Of a stretch of 64,000 nucleotides of DNA, positions 8,068-16,257 are shown one piece after another. This stretch comes from Spirosoma foliorum (GTDB lineage Bacteria > Bacteroidota > Bacteroidia > Cytophagales > Spirosomataceae). A model generated the notes under the pieces. It had not been told where the DNA came from, ran no database searches, and saw nothing but the letters and a program-made list of their open reading frames with translations. The stretch covers positions 5,221,001-5,285,000 of the forward strand of contig NZ_CP059732.1 of the NCBI RefSeq assembly GCF_014117325.1, in the 5' to 3' direction. Position numbers and translations under genes: made by a program. Numbering within the stretch: the first letter of the stretch is position 1; every line of letters begins with the position of its first letter.

Positions 8068-9240
8068 ATGTCTCCCATTCCATACGGTCGGCAACACATT
8101 ACGGACGAAGATATTGCCGCTGTCGCCGAAGTCCTGCGCGGGCCATTCCTGACACAGGGACCGCATATTGTCGCATTTGAGTCTGCGTTCGCTACGTATA
8201 TTGGCAGCCAATATGCCGTAGCTATTGCTAATGGCACAGCGGCTTTACACTTGTGCTGCATGGCGCTTGGCGTAAAAGAAGGTACACGAGTCATTACCAC
8301 GCCCATTACCTTCTCAGCGTCGGCCAACTGCGTTCGGTATTGCGGGGGTGAAGTTCATTTTGCCGACGTTGATCCCGAAACGGCGCTACTCGACATCAAT
8401 GCCGTGCGGGCTTTGCTGGAACAACATCCTAAAGGGTATTTTTCAGGTATTATTCCCGTCGATTTTGCGGGCTATCCGGTCGATTTTGCTGCTTTTCGCC
8501 AACTGGCCGATGAATATGGTTTGTGGCTTTTAGAAGATGCCTGCCATGCACCGGGCGGTTCATTTACCGATAGTGCAGGCATTAATCATCGTTGTGGCGA
8601 TGGGTCGCTGGCGGAGTTAGCCATTTTCAGTTTTCACCCGGTTAAGCATATTGCGGCTGGTGAGGGCGGCATGATTACGACGAATGACGAAGCGCTGTAT
8701 AAACACCTACTCCGGCTCCGTACCCACGGCATCACCAATAAACCCAATGAGTTTACGGAACCTTATCCGGGTGAGCCCGAGCGTGGAGGCTGGTACATGG
8801 AATTGCAGGAATTGGGCTACAATTACCGCCTAACCGACATGCAAGCTGCATTGGGAGCGAGCCAGTTGCAACGCGCAGATGCCATGCTGGCTCGTCGGCA
8901 GGAAATTGCCAAACGCTACGACGAAGCCTTTGCCGGAACCAATGTTACGACCATCGTTCCCCCTGCCAACGTGAATCATGCTTATCATCTTTACGTAATT
9001 CAGGTGGATGACCGGAAAGGGTTGTACGATTTCTTACGGACCAAAAACATCATGGCGCAGGTGCATTATATTCCTGTGCATTTGATGCCCTATTACCGTG
9101 AGTTTGGCTGGAAACCCGGCGATTTCCCGAACGCCGAACGCTATTATGCCCGTTGCCTTAGCCTGCCCATGTTCCCAACATTAACCGACGAAGAGCAGCA
9201 GTATGTCATTGAATCAGTAAAGGAGTTTTTAATCGCATGA
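8068..9240 (+). CDS. pseC: UDP-4-amino-4,6-dideoxy-N-acetyl-altrosamine transaminase, PseC
   Basis: PLP-dependent aminotransferase of the DegT/DnrJ/EryC1 family, which aminates the PseB product at C4. 390 residues. The N terminus has IPYGRQHITDEDI and FLTQGPHIVAFE, typical of PseC. The cofactor region includes ANGTAALHL, EDACHAPGG and the Schiff-base lysine in SFHPVKHI (K193), followed by GEGGM. It overlaps pseF by four bases (ATGA), which implies translational coupling. Related sugar aminotransferases exist, but gene order with pseB and pseF makes PseC the best assignment. Confidence 0.93.
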   Translation: MSPIPYGRQHITDEDIAAVAEVLRGPFLTQGPHIVAFESAFATYIGSQYAVAIANGTAALHLCCMALGVKEGTRVITTPITFSASANCVRYCGGEVHFADVDPETALLDINAVRALLEQHPKGYFSGIIPVDFAGYPVDFAAFRQLADEYGLWLLEDACHAPGGSFTDSAGINHRCGDGSLAELAIFSFHPVKHIAAGEGGMITTNDEALYKHLLRLRTHGITNKPNEFTEPYPGEPERGGWYMELQELGYNYRLTDMQAALGASQLQRADAMLARRQEIAKRYDEAFAGTNVTTIVPPANVNHAYHLYVIQVDDRKGLYDFLRTKNIMAQVHYIPVHLMPYYREFGWKPGDFPNAERYYARCLSLPMFPTLTDEEQQYVIESVKEFLIA

Positions 9241-9929
9241 GTAACCTAGCTATTATTCCTGCAAGGGGCGGTAGCAAGCGGATTCCCCGAAAAAACATTC
9301 GTCCGTTTTTGGGTAAGCCAATAATCGCCTATGTTATCGATACAGCTCTGCAATCGGGTTTGTTCAGCGACGTAATGGTTTCGACTGACGATGAAGAGAT
9401 TGCAGCTATCGCCCGCCAGTACGGGGCATCTATTCCATTTTTACGAACCACCGAAACAGCGGGTGATTTTGCAACAACAGCCGAAGTGCTGAGCGAGGTA
9501 CTTAGTCAATATGAACAGCAAGGAAAACGATTTGACTATGCCTGCTGCCTCTACCCTACTGCCCCATTCGTTACTCCAAAACTGCTAAGCCGTGCTTTTT
9601 CGACCCTGACCGAAAAGCAGTTCGATACCGTTTATCCGGTTCAACAATTTAGTTTTCCAATTCAGCGAGCCATACGGTTAAGTGATTCAAAAGTGCAGTG
9701 GTTTCAACCCGAACATGCGTTAACCCGTTCGCAGGATTTGGAACCCGCTTACCACGACGCAGGTCAGTTTTACTTTTTCAGTGTAAACGCCTTCCGGCAA
9801 ACGAATCGCCTGATAACCGACAATTCAGGAGGCATCGTTATTTCAGAAATGGCCGCTCATGACATTGATAATGAGACCGATTGGCAAGTAGCGGAGTTTA
9901 AATTTAAACTAATGGATAATGTAAAATGA
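9237..9929 (+). CDS. pseF: Pseudaminic acid cytidylyltransferase, PseF
   Basis: Activates pseudaminic acid with CTP to give CMP-Pse, the last step before transfer. 230 residues, close to the family norm. The CMP-NeuA-type nucleotide-binding motif IPARGGSKRIPRKN is at the N terminus, followed by VSTDDEEIAAIA and CLYPTAPFV. The ATG overlaps the pseC stop codon. Its last six codons and its stop lie within the left arm of the inverted repeat at 9911-9997. CMP-sialic and CMP-legionaminic synthetases are close relatives; the surrounding pse genes support Pse. Confidence 0.92.
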   Translation: MSNLAIIPARGGSKRIPRKNIRPFLGKPIIAYVIDTALQSGLFSDVMVSTDDEEIAAIARQYGASIPFLRTTETAGDFATTAEVLSEVLSQYEQQGKRFDYACCLYPTAPFVTPKLLSRAFSTLTEKQFDTVYPVQQFSFPIQRAIRLSDSKVQWFQPEHALTRSQDLEPAYHDAGQFYFFSVNAFRQTNRLITDNSGGIVISEMAAHDIDNETDWQVAEFKFKLMDNVK

Positions 9930-9997
9930 GTAATGGATAATGTGAGTCAACACAAACCGACAACCTATTTATCATTACTCATTTTACATTATCCATT
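9911..9997. repeat. Intergenic inverted repeat overlapping the pseF stop codon
   Basis: Perfect 25-bp arms at 9911-9935 and 9973-9997. The left arm contains the final pseF codons and its TGA. The loop contains GTGAGTCAACACAAAC, which agrees at 13 of 16 positions with GTGGGTTAACACATAC in the loop of the repeat at 19576-19655. The right arm ends 14 bases before the pseG ATG. Confidence 0.9.
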
Positions 9998-10011
9998 TTC
10001 TACACTAACCC

Positions 10012-11043
10012 ATGAATCGAATCTTATTTCGAGCAGATGGTAACGCCCAAATTGGCCTGGGCCACGTGATGCGTTGTCTGGCTTTGGCGGATATGCTGAC
10101 TGGCGAATTTTCCATGCGATTTTCCATCGTTGAGCCAACGTCAGAAGTTAGCGCATTGATTGAAAACGCAGGATTATCAGTCAATCCCCTACCCTTATCA
10201 ACTCAACAGGCGGATTTTCTGGACCAGATTCAGTCAGATGACATTGTCGTATTGGACGGTTACGCGTTTGATGAGTCGTTTCAAAAAGCCGTTCAATCCC
10301 GTGCCAAAAAATTGGTTTTTATCGATGATTTGGTAGCTGGGCATCAGGTGGCCGATGTCGTAATCAATCATGCGGGTGGTGTTGCTACGACGGATTATGA
10401 TGCCTCGTCAGATACGCAGTTTTGTCTTGGTCCACACTATGCCTTGCTTCGGCCTGAATTCTTACAACCAGAAGGTTTTGGAGAAGCTCCCACTGCTGGA
10501 CCAATCTTCGTTAGTCTGGGCGGTGCCGACCCACAAAATACCTCACTCACCGTACTGGAAGCCATTCAACAGGTTGATGTTACCTTACCTGTGCATATCG
10601 TTCTGGGGCCGTTTCATCCAAATCGTCAAGCTATTGAAGATGCCCGAAATAAACTTCCGAATCTGACGATTCTGCAAAATCTGAGCGCTCCACAAATGGT
10701 TAGTGAACTGCAGCAATGTAGTCTAGCCATCACTGCTTGTAGTACGATTAGCTATGAAGTCTGTGCCATAAACAGGCCACTCATTGCCATTGTCACCGCC
10801 GATAATCAGGCTCGGTTAGCACAGTTTTTATCGGAAGAGAAACTGGCGCTTTCGGTCAACTTTCCAACGCTGCTCACGCGTATGAAGCCCGTATTGGCGT
10901 TAGATCAACTGCTAAAATTTGCGATTCAATCGTTTCAGTTTTCACCCGAAAACACAGTCGAAACGCTCGCCAACCAACGTCGGTTTTTCGATGGTCGTTC
11001 TCCCGAACGATTTCGTACGCTATTTCGACAATTAAGTGCGTAA
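10012..11043 (+). CDS. pseG: UDP-2,4-diacetamido-2,4,6-trideoxy-altrose hydrolase, PseG
   Basis: Removes UDP from the diacetamido sugar nucleotide before condensation by PseI. 343 residues with a GT-B-like fold. The N terminus RADGNAQIGLGHVMRCLALA contains the G-x-GH-x2-R signature whose histidine is catalytic in PseG. VFIDDLVAGHQVADVVINH and FVSLGGADPQNTS are further family blocks. The downstream gene pseH starts 26 bases later, so the two are likely co-transcribed. Confidence 0.92.
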   Translation: MNRILFRADGNAQIGLGHVMRCLALADMLTGEFSMRFSIVEPTSEVSALIENAGLSVNPLPLSTQQADFLDQIQSDDIVVLDGYAFDESFQKAVQSRAKKLVFIDDLVAGHQVADVVINHAGGVATTDYDASSDTQFCLGPHYALLRPEFLQPEGFGEAPTAGPIFVSLGGADPQNTSLTVLEAIQQVDVTLPVHIVLGPFHPNRQAIEDARNKLPNLTILQNLSAPQMVSELQQCSLAITACSTISYEVCAINRPLIAIVTADNQARLAQFLSEEKLALSVNFPTLLTRMKPVLALDQLLKFAIQSFQFSPENTVETLANQRRFFDGRSPERFRTLFRQLSA

Positions 11044-11069
11044 TTCGGTCAGACGTTCGCGCTACGACT

Positions 11070-11561
11070 ATGCTTACTTACCGAACCGCCCAACCCGCCG
11101 ATGCCCGTCTTTATTTTGACTGGGCCAATGATCCTGATACCCGGCAACAGTCGTTCAAGTCCAACCCTATTTCGCTGGAAACGCACACGGCCTGGTTTAC
11201 ACGTAAACTAGCCGATCCCAATGCGTTGTTGCTTATTTTTTCTAACGAGGCAGGCCAGCCAGTTGGGCAGGTCCGTTTCGAACGCACGCCCATCGCCGAT
11301 ATGCCCGACGAAATTATTATTGGGTTATCTGTTGATGCCCGACAACGCGGAAAAGGATTAGCCAGCCAATTGATTGAGCAGGCTTGTGCCATTTGCCGGA
11401 AAAAGTGGGATGCCGTTACCATTCATGCCTATATCAAACCTGAGAATCAGGCGTCGATACGGTCTTTCGAACGGGCTGGTTTCAAATTGTCGGGCGAAAG
11501 CGGTAAATTTGGGAACTCGGGCCAGCAAAGGCCCTGTTTGCTTTACCTTAAAACCTTATAG
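11070..11561 (+). CDS. pseH: PseH-like GNAT N-acetyltransferase
   Basis: A 163-residue GNAT acetyltransferase that would acetylate the 4-amino group of the PseC product using acetyl-CoA. The N terminus LTYRTAQPADARLYFDWANDPDTRQQSF is typical of sugar-nucleotide acetyltransferases. The acetyl-CoA pyrophosphate loop appears as VDARQRGKGLASQLI (Q/R-x2-G-x-G/A). The C terminus has NQASIRSFERAGF. Its position between pseG and pseI, with all other pathway enzymes present, supports PseH. By sequence alone it could be any small GNAT. Confidence 0.85.
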   Translation: MLTYRTAQPADARLYFDWANDPDTRQQSFKSNPISLETHTAWFTRKLADPNALLLIFSNEAGQPVGQVRFERTPIADMPDEIIIGLSVDARQRGKGLASQLIEQACAICRKKWDAVTIHAYIKPENQASIRSFERAGFKLSGESGKFGNSGQQRPCLLYLKTL

Positions 11562-11614
11562 CCGGGCCAGTAACGGCGGAGCGTGCCGTTGCGGTTTTGG
11601 AACCTTATAAGGTT
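11551..11614. repeat. Intergenic dyad between pseH and pseI
   Basis: AAACCTTATA (11551-11560) pairs with TATAAGGTTT (11605-11614). Enclosed is a GC-rich segment holding an AACGGC/GCCGTT hairpin (11572-11577 with 11585-11590). It begins inside the last codons of pseH. The ACCTTATAAGGT unit resembles the hairpin at 47161-47193. Confidence 0.65.
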
Positions 11615-11624
11615 TGCTATATTT

Positions 11625-12704
11625 ATGAGAAAAGACCAACCGATTCAGGTTGCCCAGTATACCATTAGCCCGGCTCACCGCCCGTTTGTTATCGCCGAAA
11701 TGTCGGGCAATCACAATCAATCCCTCGAAAGGGCTCTGGAAATTGTCGATGCCGTAGCCGATGCCGGTGCGCACGCGCTCAAACTTCAAACCTACACGCC
11801 CGACACAATTACCTTCAACGGTGGGTCGGAAGAGTTTTACATTCGGGATGCCAAGTCGCTTTGGGCCGATAAAAATCTGTACAAACTTTACGCCGAAGCC
11901 TATACGCCCTGGGAATGGCACAAGCCCATTTTCGAGCACGCGCAGAAACGGGGAATGATTGCCTTTAGCTCGCCCTTCGATACGACTGCGGTTGATTTTC
12001 TGGAATCGCTGGATGTACCGCTCTACAAGATCGCGTCCTTCGAAAACACGGATCATATCCTGCTCAAGAAAGTGGCGCAAACAGGTAAGCCGGTCATTAT
12101 GAGCACCGGGGTAGCGTCGGTTGCCGATCTTGACGAGTCCGTAAAAGTCCTGCGTGCCAATGGTTGTAAGGACTTGATTCTGCTCAAATGCACGAGCACC
12201 TACCCCGCTACCCCCGAAAGCACCAACCTGCATACGATTCCGCATATGCGCGAGTTGTTCGACGTACCCGTTGGCCTTTCCGATCATACTATGGGCATTG
12301 GCGCTGCTGTAGCAGCCGTAGCGTTAGGCGCGGTTGTGCTGGAAAAGCACGTCACCCTGCGCCGGGCCGATGGTGGTGTTGATTCGGCCTTTTCGCTGGA
12401 ACCCGACGAGTTAAAAAACCTTGTTATCGAAACTGAGCGGGCGCATCTGGCTATGGGACAAGTGAATTACACCCTCACGCCCAAAGAAGAAAAGAGCCTG
12501 CAATTCAAACGGTCGTTGTACGTCGTGCGCGATATGAAAGCGGGTGAAACTTTTTCACCCGACACTGTACGTAGTATCCGCCCGGCCAACGGTTTACACA
12601 CCCGTTACTACGACGACATCATCGGCAAAACCGCCAAACAAGACATTCAGGCGGGCACAGCGCTGGCTTGGGATTTAATTTTGAATGATAGAGTGAATGA
12701 ATGA
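11625..12704 (+). CDS. pseI: Pseudaminic acid synthase, PseI
   Basis: Condenses 2,4-diacetamido-trideoxy-altrose with phosphoenolpyruvate to give pseudaminic acid. 359 residues from the ATG at 11625 (the upstream ATG at 11583 lies inside the intergenic dyad). The NeuB-type TIM barrel shows VIAEMSGNHNQSLERAL near the N terminus, ALKLQTYTPDT, IMSTGVAS and LSDHTMG. A C-terminal SAF/antifreeze-like domain starts near residue 290 (KRSLYVVRDMKAGE). HNQ rather than the sialic-acid-synthase HDG pattern, plus context, favours Pse. Its stop codon lies in the left arm of the repeat at 12684-12753. Confidence 0.93.
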   Translation: MRKDQPIQVAQYTISPAHRPFVIAEMSGNHNQSLERALEIVDAVADAGAHALKLQTYTPDTITFNGGSEEFYIRDAKSLWADKNLYKLYAEAYTPWEWHKPIFEHAQKRGMIAFSSPFDTTAVDFLESLDVPLYKIASFENTDHILLKKVAQTGKPVIMSTGVASVADLDESVKVLRANGCKDLILLKCTSTYPATPESTNLHTIPHMRELFDVPVGLSDHTMGIGAAVAAVALGAVVLEKHVTLRRADGGVDSAFSLEPDELKNLVIETERAHLAMGQVNYTLTPKEEKSLQFKRSLYVVRDMKAGETFSPDTVRSIRPANGLHTRYYDDIIGKTAKQDIQAGTALAWDLILNDRVNE

Positions 12705-12753
12705 TTGAATAGCTGGCGCAAAACATATTCAATCATTCATTCACTCTATCATT
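12684..12753. repeat. Perfect inverted repeat with GCTGGCGCAA loop
   Basis: Arms of 28 bp without mismatch (12684-12711, 12726-12753) and a 14-base loop beginning GCTGGCGCAA. The arms are degenerate GAATGATAGAGT units. The pseI stop codon is inside the left arm. The same ten loop bases occur in the repeat at 22284-22368, whose arms are different. Confidence 0.93.
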
Positions 12754-12768
12754 CAATCATTCACCTAC

Positions 12769-14265
12769 ATGGGTATCATCAAACGGCAAACCATTCAGAG
12801 TTCTATTTACTCCTATGCGGGTGTAGCCGTTGGCTTTCTGACGCAGGGTATTTGGTTTCCGAACTTATTCCGTGGAACTCAAGTCGTAGGGTTGTTGACC
12901 TTGCTGATTTCGCTCTCGCAGGTATTAGCCCAGGCATCGAATCTGGGACTGAACGGAGCTGGTGGGCGATATTTCCCCTTCTTCCGCAACGCCGACCGAC
13001 AACACAATGGTTATCTGCTCATAACAAGTCTGACTACGTTGGTTGGTTTTGGGATTTGTGTGCTGGCTCTTTGGCTGGCACGTCCCTGGGTTATCGAATT
13101 CTACCAGAAAGACTCAGCTCTGTTTGTCGAATACTATTATCTGCTCATTCCCCTAACGCTTTTTACCGTCTATTTTACGGTCTTTGATAACTACGCCCGG
13201 CTGCTCTATGACCCCGTTACCGGAACGTTATTGCAGCAGTTTGTTTTGCGAGTCCTGATTCTGCTTGCGGGTGGCTTGTATTGGCTAGGATGGGTCACGC
13301 TACCACAGTTTCTGGGCGTTTGGTTACTGGCCTTTCTCATTCCGCTGATTGTCATGATCATCAGCGTTGCTCAGGACGAAGCCTTGTTTTTCAACCGAAA
13401 GTTTGTGTCAATCGATGCCAGTTTGCGTCGGAATATGATGCGTTATGCCGGTTTGACCCTCACATCGGCCCTCTCGACGCAAATTGTCTGGACTATTGAT
13501 AAGGTGATGATAAACAGCAAACAAGGACTGGGCGACACAGGTATTTATGGCACAGCCTCTTATTTTGCCGCCGTTATTGCGATTCCGGCAACCGCTTTAT
13601 ACAAAGTGTCGGGTACGCTTATTGCCGAGTCGTGGAAAACAAATGATCTGAAAAACATTGCCACGATTTATCAAAAAAGCTGTCTGAACCAATTGATTGC
13701 AGGTTGTTTAGTTTTCGTAGGCGTAGCGGCTAATCTGTCTAATGTCTTTCGGTTTCTCCCACCCGATTATGCGGCCGGTTATTATGTAATTCTCTGGCTG
13801 GGTCTCGGCAAACTGATTGACATGGCAACTGGGGTGAATGGTATTATCATGAACACGTCGCGTTATTACACCTACGACACGTTGTTTTTTATCGCGCTCA
13901 TTTTCATTACCATTGCCGCCAACCTACTCCTAATTCCACGCTTCGGTATTAACGGGGCTGCCATTGGGGCTGCATTGGCAACGATACTTTATAACCTCGC
14001 TCGTACGCTGTTTGTCGGTTTTGCGTTTAAAATGCAGCCCTTTACCTGGCGAAATCTGGTGGTTATTCTGTTGGGACTTGTTGTCTGGTGGCTAGCCATC
14101 CAGATTCCTTATCCGGCTCCCGATGCCCCTAAATGGCAAACTGTACTGGATATTGGCTGGCGATCAACACTAATCAGCCTATTGTTTGGAGGAGCAATTA
14201 TCGGACTCAAACTATCATCCGATATAAACCAAATGGTAGAGGGGTTGAGAAAACGGTTTTTATGA
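12769..14265 (+). CDS. Wzx-type polysaccharide flippase (MVF/MATE superfamily)
   Basis: A 498-residue integral membrane protein with roughly 12-14 predicted hydrophobic helices throughout. It begins MGIIKRQTIQSSIYSYAG, a typical N terminus for oligosaccharide-lipid flippases. The protein should move undecaprenyl-linked glycan units across the inner membrane. A charged loop with NTSRYYTYDT precedes the last block of helices, as in many family members. Location directly after the pse genes and before glycosyltransferases indicates that the glycan carries or accompanies pseudaminic acid. No polymerase (Wzy) or ligase is visible in the window. Confidence 0.85.
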   Translation: MGIIKRQTIQSSIYSYAGVAVGFLTQGIWFPNLFRGTQVVGLLTLLISLSQVLAQASNLGLNGAGGRYFPFFRNADRQHNGYLLITSLTTLVGFGICVLALWLARPWVIEFYQKDSALFVEYYYLLIPLTLFTVYFTVFDNYARLLYDPVTGTLLQQFVLRVLILLAGGLYWLGWVTLPQFLGVWLLAFLIPLIVMIISVAQDEALFFNRKFVSIDASLRRNMMRYAGLTLTSALSTQIVWTIDKVMINSKQGLGDTGIYGTASYFAAVIAIPATALYKVSGTLIAESWKTNDLKNIATIYQKSCLNQLIAGCLVFVGVAANLSNVFRFLPPDYAAGYYVILWLGLGKLIDMATGVNGIIMNTSRYYTYDTLFFIALIFITIAANLLLIPRFGINGAAIGAALATILYNLARTLFVGFAFKMQPFTWRNLVVILLGLVVWWLAIQIPYPAPDAPKWQTVLDIGWRSTLISLLFGGAIIGLKLSSDINQMVEGLRKRFL

Positions 14266-14272
14266 TTTCATT

Positions 14273-14362
14273 TTTTGTCATGCTGACGAAGGAAGCATCT
14301 TAAAACTTCCTCGCTGACTAGTTAGGAAACCTCAAGATGCTTCCTTCGTCAGCATGACAAAA
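14273..14362. repeat. Intergenic inverted repeat, GTCATGCTGACGAAGGAAGC type
   Basis: Perfect 29-bp arms at 14273-14301 and 14334-14362. The 32-base loop has a small dyad of its own (ACTTCCT...AGGAAACCT). It separates the flippase stop from the first FkbM start and is unrelated in sequence to the GAGTGAATG family. Confidence 0.9.
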
Positions 14363-14379
14363 TCACTCGGTTATAGAAC

Positions 14380-15186
14380 ATGTGGGTTTTTCGATTTTTA
14401 TTTACTGAAGCGGCTCGACTCGTACGTTCGATTGAAGGTCGGCGGTTACTCTGGTTGGCTTTTCAATATGGTGATCGGCCACGTAATCAGGCTGTTGATG
14501 TTACGTTTGGGCTCTATCAGTTTCGGGTACCTGATGCGCTATCGTTTGTCTGGCAGTATCGGGAAATTTTTGTTGATGAATTTTACAAGTTCTCGACAAC
14601 GAGTTCTAACCCCGTCATTTTCGATTGCGGAACGAACATCGGTACGAGCGTTGTGTATTTTCGTCAGAACTACCCAAATGCACGCATTGTCGCCTTTGAA
14701 GCAGATGAGCAGATTAGCGCGACCTTACAGGACAATCTGCGAAAAAATCAGATCACAGGGGTCGAGGTAATTACGAAAGCGGTCTGGACAAACGAAGAAG
14801 GCATCTGGTTCGGTAGCGATCAGGCCGATTCGGCGTCAATTTTTTCCCAAACAGATCGAAAGTTAGTGCCGTCTGTCAGACTGCGTGACGTTCTTCTTCG
14901 GGAAACGCACATTGATATGCTCAAGATGGACATCGAGGGAGCCGAAACCGCTGTCCTGACCGATTGCCATGATGCGCTCGCCCACGTCAAAAACCTGTTC
15001 GTTGAATTCCACGCTTATCTCGACCATCCACAAACATTAGCTGAGGTGATGAACGTGCTGGAAAAAAGTGGATTTCGCTATTACATCAATACAAGCCAGT
15101 ACCGCCACGCGCCGTTGGTCAATCACCGTTACAAAGGCAACGATAGCATGGACCTGCAATTGAATATCTTTGCGTACAGAAGTTGA
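14380..15186 (+). CDS. FkbM-family methyltransferase
   Basis: A 268-residue S-adenosylmethionine-dependent O-methyltransferase candidate. The SAM-binding motif I is VIFDCGTNIGTS (around residues 86-97), followed by IVAFEADEQ (motif II acidic residue) and LLKMDIEGAE, the FkbM signature, then LFVEFHAY. No signal peptide. In glycan clusters such enzymes methylate sugar hydroxyls, and methylation of the exported glycan is the best inference. A second, more divergent FkbM-like gene follows at 15286. Confidence 0.85.
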   Translation: MWVFRFLFTEAARLVRSIEGRRLLWLAFQYGDRPRNQAVDVTFGLYQFRVPDALSFVWQYREIFVDEFYKFSTTSSNPVIFDCGTNIGTSVVYFRQNYPNARIVAFEADEQISATLQDNLRKNQITGVEVITKAVWTNEEGIWFGSDQADSASIFSQTDRKLVPSVRLRDVLLRETHIDMLKMDIEGAETAVLTDCHDALAHVKNLFVEFHAYLDHPQTLAEVMNVLEKSGFRYYINTSQYRHAPLVNHRYKGNDSMDLQLNIFAYRS

Positions 15187-15280
15187 GTTTGTAGTTTGAC
15201 GTTCGTGGTTTGACGTTCACGTAGATAAGCACCCGTTCCGAACATCAAACCTCGAACTACAAACTACGAACCACAAACTA
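15186..15280. repeat. Imperfect intergenic inverted repeat, GTTTGTAGTTTGACG type
   Basis: The left side (15186-15218) and right side (about 15240-15280) are complementary with several mismatches and a 7-base length difference. The arms are built from degenerate TAGTTTGACGTTCG units. It fills the whole gap between the two FkbM genes. Confidence 0.75.
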
Positions 15281-15285
15281 GTTCT

Positions 15286-16257
15286 ATGATCGACAAAATC
15301 CTTTCTCGCCCTGAATTTCAGTCAGAACCGCCTGTATTGGTAGATATTGGGGCTTCGGGGCAGTTGCATGGCCGTTGGAAATCATTTGCCAAATACGCCG
15401 TCTGTATCGCCTTCGATGCCGACGACCGCGATTTTGGCTATGTCGAAAGCGAATCCAGCCATTTTCGGAAACTGTATACCTTCAATAATATTGTTACCGG
15501 GCCAAATTCAGCGGAGGAGGATACCGAAACAGCAAATTTCTATTTAACTGTTTCGCCCCATTGCTCCAGTCTGTTGCGTCCCCGGCCCGATTTGATTCAG
15601 GAGTATGCATTTGCGCCCAAATTTGAACCGACAAAAGTGGTTCAACTCAAAACGCGTAGTTTGCAATCTACACTCGACAGCCTGAATATCAAGCAGGTTG
15701 ACTGGTTCAAAACGGATTCGCAAGGCACCGACCTTCGCCTGTTCCGAAATCTGGGCGACGACCGTGCTAAACGCGTGCTCACGGCGGAGTTCGAACCGGG
15801 CATTGCGTCTATCTACGATGGCGAGGACAAACTGTATCAGGTATTGCAGTTCATGGAAGAAACAGGCAGCCACTGGCTCGCCGAATTGCTCCCGAAAGGC
15901 TCTCCCCGAATCACGCCCGCTTTGCTGGACAGTTTCAGCAGTCAGCCATTAGTAAAGAAGTTCGTTCTCTTCTCGCTCAAGAACAGCGCCGTTTGGGGCG
16001 AAATGACCTACCTGAACCGTTTTGCTGACAGCACTACGCTTACGACACGAAATCTGCTCTTAGGTTGGGTCTTCGCAACGACGCTAAAGCAGCACGGTTT
16101 TGCCCTGATTCTGACCCAGAAAGCCAAAATCATTTCCTCAGATCCAATTTTTGCCGAAATGGAAGCCTATTCCCGTCGGCGGATTTGGGGGCGTGTGTTC
16201 GGGTTAGGATTCTGGCCAGAAGTCGTCAAAAAGTTCGATAAATTACTGGGACGTTGA
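15286..16257 (+). CDS. FkbM-like methyltransferase, second copy
   Basis: A 323-residue protein with the same fold as its neighbour but low direct similarity. Motif I is VLVDIGASGQLHGRW (residues about 16-30), and the acidic residue of motif II is in CIAFDADDRD. The FkbM signature is altered to WFKTDSQGTDLRLF, with TDSQGTD replacing the usual MDIEGAE. A C-terminal helical extension of about 110 residues is not part of the usual FkbM domain. It overlaps the next gene by four bases. Probably a glycan methyltransferase; the changed signature leaves activity open. Confidence 0.7.
   Translation: MIDKILSRPEFQSEPPVLVDIGASGQLHGRWKSFAKYAVCIAFDADDRDFGYVESESSHFRKLYTFNNIVTGPNSAEEDTETANFYLTVSPHCSSLLRPRPDLIQEYAFAPKFEPTKVVQLKTRSLQSTLDSLNIKQVDWFKTDSQGTDLRLFRNLGDDRAKRVLTAEFEPGIASIYDGEDKLYQVLQFMEETGSHWLAELLPKGSPRITPALLDSFSSQPLVKKFVLFSLKNSAVWGEMTYLNRFADSTTLTTRNLLLGWVFATTLKQHGFALILTQKAKIISSDPIFAEMEAYSRRRIWGRVFGLGFWPEVVKKFDKLLGR

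Noticed and set aside
11556..12287. A 243-codon minus-strand ORF
   Set aside because: Antisense to pseI; pseI has all family motifs, and the minus-strand reading has none.
12705..13187. A 160-codon plus-strand ORF after pseI
   Set aside because: It starts inside the palindrome and is an alternative frame of the flippase gene.
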